Shown here: positions 35,042 to 41,697 of the stretch, in pieces | Layout: every line of letters starts with the position of its first letter | Position numbering within the stretch: position 1 is the first letter of the stretch | Assembly: GCA_049516635.1 (NCBI GenBank) | Contig: JBEKSX010000009.1 | Coordinates: forward strand, 1-41,697 | Length of the DNA: 41,697 nucleotides | From: JBEKSX01 sp049516635 | Lineage (GTDB): Bacteria > Bacteroidota > Ignavibacteria > Tepidaquicellales > OLB5 | Direction of reading: 5' to 3' | Position numbers and translations under genes: made by a program | The notes under the pieces: generated by a model | The model's database searches: none | The model's input: the letters and a program-made list of their open reading frames with translations, nothing else | Told to the model about the DNA's origin: nothing

Positions 35042-37948
35042 TTATATGTTCATTCTGATACCAAACCTGATCTGTCTTGGCGGACCCCAGTTGAACGGAT
35101 TTTGAATACGCAATCTATAGTTATCCACATAACCCGGTATTGTATTAGCAATAGATCCCTGCGTGGTATTAAGATAACCATCGTCGTCAGGTCTGCCTGT
35201 TCCTTCCCATACAGTTTCGATTAATTGATTATTCATCAGATTGGTGACATAAACATAGAAATTCCAGCTCGTTTTCCAGATGTTAACAGTCTTATCTATT
35301 TTAAGATCTATTGAGAAGTTCCAATCTGTATAAACTGAATTTTTGGGTGATGTTGCTTCACCTGAAGAGGGCTGGAACGGCTGGGTCGGTAATAATCGCG
35401 AAGTATACGGTCTTCCACTGTTAAAACTAAATAGAACGTTAAAACCCAGGTTTTTAAGTATCTGTCCCATTGTTCCTTTGGGAACATCACTCTCACCGAA
35501 TCTGTAATCAAGATTAACACTTCCAGTGTGTCTCTGATCAAATGCAAGCGGGAATGTAAATTGCGGATACGCATTCTGCTGGTTGACCAGATTAATTTTT
35601 TCAGTCGGGGTAGAACCGGTTCCCGAAGCGTATAATAAAGTATAGGATATATCAGCCGCAAACCTGTTGTATCTCCTTAAGCTAAGGTAGAATTCAAGTC
35701 CGCGTGATACACTGAAATCCGAATTTTGATATATTGTATATCCGATGGGTACATATTGTGAAGCAAGTACTTTATTTACTCCTATCTGATCCTGCGTTGA
35801 TCTATAGTAAGCGGTTACACCCATGTTCAGATAATCTCCCACCGTTTGTTTTACACCGACTTCATAAGAAGTGAGCTTTTCCGGAGTAAGTGATGAATTC
35901 TCGGCAACATCCTGCAGGGATGTCTGGAAGAACTGCGAGAATGCTATCCTATTGGTATACAAATAATCCAGCGGAGGCATCTGAATGAATTTGCCGAACT
36001 GAGCAACGAATATTGTTTTCTCTGTAACAGGGAATGAGAAACCCAGACGCGGGCTGACTGAGATGTTCGCTTTGCTCTGCTGATAAACGCTGCTGGGTAA
36101 AAGTGAACCATCGGGACCTACAACTACATTAACGTCCTTGAGAACTTCTCCATTAACATTCAAATAATCAATCCTGACGCCTCCATTAAATGAGAAATCA
36201 GGAAAATCGACCTTATCTCTGAGGTAAAAAGCACCTATCAGAGGATGTCTCGGATTAACATCATCTCCCTGCACAATGTGGTTGCCGAACTGATCAACGA
36301 TATCATAACCGTATCCTTTCATACGTGCACCTGAACCCGAATACCATAGATTTATCTGTTTCTCAAGATTCGTGCCCGTTGCAGTATCATAATTGTTCTG
36401 TGCAACTGAAGGTGAATAGAATTCCATTTTTTGAAGTATGTGGTACCTGTATTCACCGCCGAACTTTACTTCATGATTACCGAATTTCTTTGTTAACAAA
36501 GCCCAGGTAGCATCCAGTTTTCCGCCCCAGTAGCTGACTTCAGACAGGTGATAAAAGTTATAAGGAGTTCCGTACTGTCTGAATATTCCTGTAGGATCCA
36601 ACTGTTTTTCCCCGCCTTGTGTTGCCAGGCCGGGAACGTAGTTTGTATCGCCTACCTTGAATATGTTTCTCCATGCAGAACTATAAAAATCGGGTGCGCC
36701 TTTAAAAAGAGGCGTGAATTCCGGATCACCGAATTCGAGTCTGGTTTTGTAATAATTACCCTGTAATTCATAATAGAATTTGTTGTTCACGGTATGACTT
36801 ATCCTGGCGAAAACCTGCATATCCTGAGATGAGTTGTATCTCCATCTTTGTGAATCGTATCCGAGGAAACTAGCCTGGTAAGATCTATTCCAGTTATCGG
36901 TATAAGATATACCGCCTTTTAGCTGGATAGGGATCTTAGTATTTTTGATTTCTGACAGGTCGATAGCCAATCTGCCGTTCACATTCCAGAGCCTTGAGCT
37001 TAAGTTAGGTATAATTCCATTATCATAAAGCTTGTCTGCGATCCAGCTCGGACTGCTGTTCAATAAAAATTGTCTTTCGACTCCGCCGAAAAAGTTTATA
37101 ACTTTCGATAAACCTTTAGTTGGAATTAACGGACCGCCAAGAGTCGCGTTATAAAGATTGTAACCCTGAGAATTAGTTCCTATCCAGTTTTTATTGGTGA
37201 GAACATCCGAAATTACTTCAACAGAACCTAAATAACGGTTTGTACCGCTCTTTGTAGTTACGTTGATAACTCCGCTCAATGCGTTACCGTATTCTGCACC
37301 AAATCCGCCAGTCAAGACTGAAATTTCTTGCAGCTGGCTGTTTGATACGTAAGCTGTTGATGAACCGTCAACCGGGTTTGTAGTCGAAACACCATCAACG
37401 ATTATCAGGTTTTCACTGCTTCTGCCGCCCCTGATATTCAATGCTGTACTCTTTTCGTCCTGGATGACACCTGATGTTTTAGCAGCAATATTTTGAATAC
37501 CATGGATACCCTGATTATCGATTTGCTGGCTTTCAATCAACCTGCCGCTTTGTTCGACGTCGATACCCTTTCTTTGAGCAATAATTTCAAGAGTATCGGT
37601 TTTGACACCTGCTTCAGCCATCTCAAAATTAACTTGCGTCTTTTGATCGACTGAAACCCTAATACCTGTTTGCCTCGAAGCTGTGTAACCTACATATGTG
37701 CAAATTAGGCTGTATGTTCCCACATCCATATTTAAGAACACATATCCACCATTGGCATCTGTTTCAACCCCTTTTGAAGTACCTTCAATTTTAATAATTG
37801 CGCCTGCTATAGGGGTTTTATCTTTGGCATCTATCACAGTGCCGCCGATGCTGCCTGTTGTTTGAGAAAATATTTCTGTGGGTAATAAGGATAGGATAAA
37901 AATAAAACCAATAAGGGCAGTAAGTCTAAAGAATGTAAAGACCCTCAT
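35042..37948 (-). CDS. TonB-dependent receptor, SusC-like
   Basis: This 968-residue outer-membrane receptor begins with a signal peptide ending near IFSQ. A CarboxypepD_reg-like domain follows (about 31-112, GTVIDAKDKTPIAGAIIKIE). Next come a plug domain (about 125-235, with LNIRGGRSSENLIIVDGVS and GGFGAEYGNALSGVINVTTKSG) and a long barrel to the terminal strand RQIRFGIRMNI. It takes up a large substrate or exports material with energy from TonB. No SusD lipoprotein gene is next to it; a large T9SS-like protein follows instead, 57 bases downstream. A strong Shine-Dalgarno (TGGAGG) is present. Confidence 0.92.
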   Translation of the reverse strand: MRVFTFFRLTALIGFIFILSLLPTEIFSQTTGSIGGTVIDAKDKTPIAGAIIKIEGTSKGVETDANGGYVFLNMDVGTYSLICTYVGYTASRQTGIRVSVDQKTQVNFEMAEAGVKTDTLEIIAQRKGIDVEQSGRLIESQQIDNQGIHGIQNIAAKTSGVIQDEKSTALNIRGGRSSENLIIVDGVSTTNPVDGSSTAYVSNSQLQEISVLTGGFGAEYGNALSGVINVTTKSGTNRYLGSVEVISDVLTNKNWIGTNSQGYNLYNATLGGPLIPTKGLSKVINFFGGVERQFLLNSSPSWIADKLYDNGIIPNLSSRLWNVNGRLAIDLSEIKNTKIPIQLKGGISYTDNWNRSYQASFLGYDSQRWRYNSSQDMQVFARISHTVNNKFYYELQGNYYKTRLEFGDPEFTPLFKGAPDFYSSAWRNIFKVGDTNYVPGLATQGGEKQLDPTGIFRQYGTPYNFYHLSEVSYWGGKLDATWALLTKKFGNHEVKFGGEYRYHILQKMEFYSPSVAQNNYDTATGTNLEKQINLWYSGSGARMKGYGYDIVDQFGNHIVQGDDVNPRHPLIGAFYLRDKVDFPDFSFNGGVRIDYLNVNGEVLKDVNVVVGPDGSLLPSSVYQQSKANISVSPRLGFSFPVTEKTIFVAQFGKFIQMPPLDYLYTNRIAFSQFFQTSLQDVAENSSLTPEKLTSYEVGVKQTVGDYLNMGVTAYYRSTQDQIGVNKVLASQYVPIGYTIYQNSDFSVSRGLEFYLSLRRYNRFAADISYTLLYASGTGSTPTEKINLVNQQNAYPQFTFPLAFDQRHTGSVNLDYRFGESDVPKGTMGQILKNLGFNVLFSFNSGRPYTSRLLPTQPFQPSSGEATSPKNSVYTDWNFSIDLKIDKTVNIWKTSWNFYVYVTNLMNNQLIETVWEGTGRPDDDGYLNTTQGSIANTIPGYVDNYRLRIQNPFNWGPPRQIRFGIRMNI

Positions 37949-37989
37949 TTTACCTCCAATAAATTTAAAGTTTGTTAATTAACAATGTC

Positions 37990-38025
37990 GCATGCCCTAT
38001 CGTATTCATGCACGATAGGGCATGC
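37990..38025 (-). other. Long hairpin between T9SS cargo and TonB receptor genes
   Basis: GCATGCCCTATCGT (37990-38003) and ACGATAGGGCATGC (38012-38025) form a perfect 14-base-pair stem with an 8-base loop, 21 bases past the stop at 38047. On the minus strand the following bases (GACATTGTTAATT) lack a T-run, so it may stabilise or process the RNA, or terminate weakly. Confidence 0.65.
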
Positions 38026-38046
38026 TAAAATCAAGAAAAATCGAAA

Positions 38047-39870
38047 TTATTTAACTAAGACCATTTTTTTAGTATCCGAAAAAGAGCCTGCGTTTATCGT
38101 ATAGAAATAAATACCGCTTGGCAAATTTGAAGCATCAACAACGACTACCTTAGTTCCGGCTGATTCCCTGCCGTTAACTAAAGTCATTATTTCTTTTCCA
38201 AGAACATCATAAACCTTAATATTAACGAACGTTTCTTTCGGTATGGAATAAGTAATATTAGTCGTTGGATTGAACGGATTCGGATAATTCTGTTCCAACC
38301 TGTATTCTTTCACTGTCTCATTATTGTTTCTGATACCGATCAAAGTTGCATCCGTTATTTTTCTGAATATCAACGATGCTCTTGATTCCGGAGCATTATC
38401 ACTGAATGCAAAGCTTCCCGGCTGCGGATCTTTCTGATATACTATGTAGACAGTATAATATCCACCCTGATTCGGGGCAACCCTGTTTATACTTGCGTAT
38501 CTTTCGTCAAATGAAGTCGGTCCGCTGTTTGTAACCTGTATCGGAGCGGAGAATATCATATCAGATGTCTTGGCATACTGATAAAATATGTGCATTTTAT
38601 TGAATGTGTTCAAAGTATCATTTGCGAACGGCACTGAATATGATATGAATATATACTGCTGGTCATCCGAAAGCGCAAAGCAAGGATGATCGAAATTAGC
38701 CATAAATGCCTGAGCAACCATTTCATCGGGGATCTGTGGTATCGGATTAACCGGTGAAGTATGCGTGCCCGCAATGATCTGCGGATCGGTAGCATTTTTG
38801 CCAACCATCAACCTGCCGTTTACATACATACGGCTAGGTCCTAATGAATTGAAAGCCCAATAATAATTGCCCGCTGCATCCATTATTACATCACATGAAC
38901 CATTCCAATTAGATACAATTGAATCTCCATTAATAATGTGTGGATCGAACAATAAAACAAATGAGCCCCATGTTACACCATTGTCTGTTGAAAGTACGGA
39001 CCAAATTCGTGACGTTCCCCAATTACCAGCAGTTTCCCGATATGGATTATCAAGAATTATCGCTTTACCGCCAGGTCCATTGTTGAACGATAATGACTGA
39101 TTTGCCTGTCCGGTAACTCCTGCCGGTGACACCAGCCTGTTATATGCAATAAATAAATTTGTTGTTGAATTGAACACAGCCGCAGCAATCGAATCGGTTG
39201 CAGCTGACTGATAAGTATCTCCGCCTTCTAGCATATTCCCGTTTGTCAAACGAGATACCTGACACCATGCAAAATTTGGCGGTACCGCCACTCCATTGAA
39301 TGAACCTGCACCCGGTGCAATATCGTAATTGATATAACCACCAGCAGGATAAGGTGTGCCTACAGAATAGTGATTTCCTACTACTCCGCTGCCGTCAGAT
39401 TTGCCATGGACACAAGGAAACCCGCTTTTCACAGTAGGATACGAACCAAGATCGCTCCATGTTGCGCCATCGTCATCGCTAAACGCAATTTTCGTCCTTC
39501 TTGAACCAGCGGGATCTAAAGAATCAAGTCCTGTCATATAATCTGCATACATTATCGTATTTGAATGTCTGTAAAGATGATGTGATTGTTCCCCGTTCAT
39601 CTGATAATCATAATATCCGGATAATCCCGTAACAGGAATTTCAGGGCCGATTATAGCTCCGTCAACCTCTTTTGAACCCTCAGGAACGATCTGGTCATGA
39701 ACGAACAGAGGATTGGTGTGAACATATTGTGAATTCGGATTCCGATCCAATCCATCATATGGTACACCGGCTCTATCCGACTTGATGTTGTTCCCCGGGT
39801 TCTGGTTCCAGAAAACAAACGCAAAAGCTGTCAGAGCAATAACACAGCATATCAGTATTTTTCTGAACAT
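38047..39870 (-). CDS. T9SS type A cargo protein, sialidase/BNR-like
   Basis: This is a 607-residue secreted protein. An N-terminal hydrophobic signal (MFRKILICCVIALTAFAFVF) leads to a domain with BNR/Asp-box-like repeats, for example SDDDGATWSDLGS and STDNGVTWGSFVL, common in sialidase-like beta-propellers. The C-terminal about 85 residues are a textbook T9SS type A sorting domain: QNYPNPFNPTTNITYSIP, KVYDVLGKEI and LPSGIYFYTI, ending KKMVLVK. It is therefore secreted and anchored at the surface by T9SS. A Shine-Dalgarno (AAGGAG) precedes the ATG and a strong promoter lies further upstream. Whether it has catalytic activity is unclear. Confidence 0.9.
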   Translation of the reverse strand: MFRKILICCVIALTAFAFVFWNQNPGNNIKSDRAGVPYDGLDRNPNSQYVHTNPLFVHDQIVPEGSKEVDGAIIGPEIPVTGLSGYYDYQMNGEQSHHLYRHSNTIMYADYMTGLDSLDPAGSRRTKIAFSDDDGATWSDLGSYPTVKSGFPCVHGKSDGSGVVGNHYSVGTPYPAGGYINYDIAPGAGSFNGVAVPPNFAWCQVSRLTNGNMLEGGDTYQSAATDSIAAAVFNSTTNLFIAYNRLVSPAGVTGQANQSLSFNNGPGGKAIILDNPYRETAGNWGTSRIWSVLSTDNGVTWGSFVLLFDPHIINGDSIVSNWNGSCDVIMDAAGNYYWAFNSLGPSRMYVNGRLMVGKNATDPQIIAGTHTSPVNPIPQIPDEMVAQAFMANFDHPCFALSDDQQYIFISYSVPFANDTLNTFNKMHIFYQYAKTSDMIFSAPIQVTNSGPTSFDERYASINRVAPNQGGYYTVYIVYQKDPQPGSFAFSDNAPESRASLIFRKITDATLIGIRNNNETVKEYRLEQNYPNPFNPTTNITYSIPKETFVNIKVYDVLGKEIMTLVNGRESAGTKVVVVDASNLPSGIYFYTINAGSFSDTKKMVLVK

Positions 39871-40002
39871 CTTTTTCTCCTTTGTATTATTTATTTAAAT
39901 TAAAATAATTTATTAAATAGTAAAAATAATTTTGTTAAATAATCACTAAAATCAATTGTTTCGTTTCAAAATTATTTAATTTTGAACAATATTCACTACC
40001 TC

Positions 40003-40031
40003 AATATAACAGATTAATAAAATCTTGTCAA
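40003..40031 (-). promoter_or_regulatory. Near-consensus sigma70 promoter for the T9SS cargo gene
   Basis: On the minus strand TTGACA (40031-40026) and TATATT (40008-40003) are separated by exactly 17 bases. The -35 box is a perfect consensus. Transcription would start near 39996, giving a leader of about 125 bases before the ATG at 39870. This is the best promoter match in the window. Confidence 0.75.
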
Positions 40032-40301
40032 GTATATTATTCAAAAATTTACCTAATATAACTGCTCATTAAATAATATCTTGCAAATTAATAATAATTA
40101 TTTTATAACTATCTACTTTTTCCTATTAAACAAATAATATGATTTTAAGCTGAAAAATACAAATAATTCTGGTGGAATTCCCGGTATCAAACCTTATTTA
40201 TATTAACAAAAATCCTCTTTTTAAAAATTAATTAGTCCAGATAAGAAAGCATATATTTACATGCTTAAACTAAAAATATTATCATCAATTTTCTGTCAAT
40301 C

Positions 40302-40328
40302 TTCACAATTTTTATGAATTGCTATACT
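40302..40328 (+). promoter_or_regulatory. Weak promoter-like boxes before mlaE
   Basis: TTCACA (40302-40307) and TATACT (40323-40328) are spaced 15 bases apart, shorter than ideal, 29 bases before the mlaE ATG. An alternative pair, TTGCTA at 40319 and TAGATT at 40342 with a 17-base spacer, is equally weak. No Shine-Dalgarno precedes the ATG. Confidence 0.25.
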
Positions 40329-40356
40329 ACTCTATTATATATAGATTTGTTTATTT

Positions 40357-41133
40357 ATGGTAACCATCATCGATAAAATCAACAGGAGAATAATTTATTT
40401 CTTTTCGGAGATAGGGGAAATAGCGATCCTCATCTTAGGCATTATAAAATGTACACCCCGTGTTTTCAGGGACAGAAAATTAATACTCGAGCAAATGGAG
40501 CATGTCGGTGTTAATTCAATACCACTTGTTATAATCATCGGTTTCTTTACAGGAGCAGTCTCTTCCTGGCAAGCTGCATACCAGTTCAAGGGTTTTATTT
40601 CATTATCATACCTGGGATCAGCAGTAAGCAAAGCTATATTTATAGAACTCGGACCCGTACTGACCGCAATAGTTCTTGCCGGACGTGTAGGTGCTTCGAT
40701 AGCAGCCGAGCTGGGAACAATGAAAGTAACCGAACAGATAGATGCACTGGAATCGCTGGCAATTAATCCTGTCCGGTATTTAGTAACGCCCAGGTTTTTA
40801 GCTTGTATAGCAATGCTGCCTGTGCTGACAATATTCGCGAACTTTATTGCTATTATGGGAGCCTTTGGTGTTGCCAACTTCTTTCAGGATGTTAGTTTCC
40901 AGATTTTTTTCGGAAGTATAAAAAGAGTTTTTGAAATGAAAGACATTTACGGTGGAATAATCAAATCGGTTTTCTTCGGTGCTTCGACATCAATAATCGG
41001 ATGTTATGTCGGATTGAAGACTGAAGGAGGAGCTGAGGGTGTGGGAAACTCTACCATCCGTGCATTCGTACTGGCAGCAGCAATGACACTGATACTGGAT
41101 TACGTTTTATGGACAAATCTATTCGGAGGTTAA
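40357..41133 (+). CDS. mlaE: MlaE-family ABC transporter permease
   Basis: This is the 258-residue inner-membrane permease of the phospholipid (Mla) transport system. It has about five membrane helices and the conserved blocks FFTGAVSSWQAAYQFKG, LGPVLTAIVLAGRVGASIAAELGTMKVTEQIDALESLAINP and FLACIAMLP, the core MlaE signature. The usual order is mlaE, mlaF (ATPase), mlaD (substrate binding), but here the next gene is on the other strand. The partners must lie elsewhere or have been lost at a rearrangement. Confidence 0.94.
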   Translation: MVTIIDKINRRIIYFFSEIGEIAILILGIIKCTPRVFRDRKLILEQMEHVGVNSIPLVIIIGFFTGAVSSWQAAYQFKGFISLSYLGSAVSKAIFIELGPVLTAIVLAGRVGASIAAELGTMKVTEQIDALESLAINPVRYLVTPRFLACIAMLPVLTIFANFIAIMGAFGVANFFQDVSFQIFFGSIKRVFEMKDIYGGIIKSVFFGASTSIIGCYVGLKTEGGAEGVGNSTIRAFVLAAAMTLILDYVLWTNLFGG

Positions 41134-41178
41134 TCGATATTAGTTAATCCTGGTTCGTGTATAAAGTACGAAACGAGA

Positions 41179-41697
41179 TTAAAACATTTCCAGCAGTGTT
41201 CTAGCCATCACTATTTTCTGTACTTCGCTGGTGCCTTCACCAATCGTGCAGAGTTTCACGTCCCGGTAGAATTTTTCCGCGGGATAATCCTTGATGAAAC
41301 CGTACCCGCCGTGAATTTGCACGGCCTCATTGGCGCAGCGTACTGCCACCTCGCTCGTATAAAGTTTGGCCATCGAAGACTCCCGAGTAGTCTTCTTCCC
41401 AGTATCTTTCATGGCCGCGGCGCGCAGCGTAAGGAGACGGCCAGCATCGATCTCCACCGCCATATCTGCCAATTTCCACTGAATACCCTGAAATTCGGCG
41501 ATTGCCTTTCCGAATTGCTTGCGCTGTTTGGAGTATTTGAGGGCACACTCGAATGCCCCCTGTGCCATGCCGAGCCCTAGAGCAGCAATTGAGATCCGAC
41601 CACCGTCTAGCACACGCATGGCATCAATGAAACCGTTGCCTTCCTTCCCCAGTAAGTTCTCTTCCGGAATGACACAGTCTTCAAATATTAGTTCCGC
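41179..41697 (-). CDS. Acyl-CoA dehydrogenase, C-terminal part
   Basis: This frame stays open to the right edge (residues ELIFEDCVIPEENLLGKEG precede the first internal Met), so the gene continues beyond the window and ATG 41619 is not its start. About 172 C-terminal residues remain. They show LDGGRISIAALGLGMAQGAF, YSKQRKQFGKAI, AVQIHGGYGFIKDYPAEKFYRDVK and IGEGTSEVQKIVMAR, the acyl-CoA dehydrogenase C-terminal helical domain with its FAD contacts. It matches the short/medium-chain (butyryl-CoA) type. Its GC content, about 54% by my count over six sequence lines, is clearly above that of its neighbours. Confidence 0.93.
   Translation of the reverse strand, partial: AELIFEDCVIPEENLLGKEGNGFIDAMRVLDGGRISIAALGLGMAQGAFECALKYSKQRKQFGKAIAEFQGIQWKLADMAVEIDAGRLLTLRAAAMKDTGKKTTRESSMAKLYTSEVAVRCANEAVQIHGGYGFIKDYPAEKFYRDVKLCTIGEGTSEVQKIVMARTLLEMF

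Larger units (their letters stand above)
39871..40356. other. AT-rich divergent intergenic region, no gene
   Basis: This 486-base stretch between the divergent T9SS cargo gene and mlaE is very AT-rich. I find no open frame with coding features, no repeat array and no RNA gene in it. Recognisable content is the near-consensus promoter at 40003-40031 (minus) and weak promoter-like matches just before mlaE (plus). Confidence 0.7.

Noticed and set aside
41179..41619. Acyl-CoA dehydrogenase as a complete 146-residue gene starting at ATG 41619
   Set aside because: The frame continues upstream to the window edge with conserved family sequence (ELIFEDCVIPEENLLG), so this ATG is internal.

Overview
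The window is a chromosomal segment of a low-GC Gram-negative bacterium. It most likely belongs to the Ignavibacteria/Kapabacteria side of the Bacteroidota-Chlorobiota lineage. The evidence is a classic type IX secretion (T9SS) type A C-terminal sorting domain on the 607-residue protein, a PorV/PorQ-family barrel, a GWxTD-domain protein, a SusC-like TonB receptor without a SusD partner, and LPS/outer-membrane genes (kdsA, lptB, mlaE). Placement to a named genus is not possible from this sequence alone. I see no rRNA, tRNA, CRISPR array, insertion sequence or phage gene. The window reads as ordinary chromosome plus a surface-protein locus.

Layout. 1-1528 (minus): the start of a polysaccharide flippase cut by the window edge, then two related small exported proteins of unknown function. 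1611-5383 (minus): a compact run kdsA, glcD-like oxidase, YbgC-type thioesterase, Trm112-like protein, nadC. 5474-6145 (plus): a small outer-membrane protein. 6148-9192 (minus): ligA and a RodZ-like protein. 9424-16330 (plus): a seven-gene run of ygfZ, class I aldolase, a 35-residue basic protein, EamA transporter, an enlarged CDF metal transporter, a Gfo/Idh/MocA oxidoreductase and a CCA-adding-type nucleotidyltransferase. 16333-19495 (minus): a XerD-type recombinase and a 7TM-HD phosphodiesterase. 19684-22512 (minus): a small unknown protein, an APC permease with a USP-like tail, and a minimal zincin. 22784-28823 (minus): a tight seven-gene run of YbbR/CdaR, CPBP protease, pdxJ, Sir2, tnaA, lptB and PIG-L deacetylase. 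29040-39870 (minus): the surface locus, made of a T9SS cargo protein, a TonB receptor, a 1136-residue secreted protein, a PorV-like barrel and a GWxTD protein. 40357-41133 (plus): mlaE. 41179 to the right edge (minus): an acyl-CoA dehydrogenase fragment of clearly higher GC.

How the genes may work together. Several loci serve the envelope: Kdo synthesis, LPS export, phospholipid transport, polysaccharide flipping and cell shape. The 29-40 kb locus looks like a co-inherited surface module in which a large secreted protein takes the place a SusD lipoprotein would normally have beside a TonB receptor. The YbbR/CdaR protein and the 7TM-HD protein may both belong to cyclic-di-AMP control.

The strongest regulatory signals are a near-consensus sigma70 promoter upstream of the T9SS cargo gene, a promoter whose -10 box lies only 8 bases before ygfZ, and several hairpins. 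The most unusual items are the CDF transporter with three tandem C-terminal domains, the SusD-less surface module, and the compositional break next to an mlaE that lacks its usual partner genes at the right edge.
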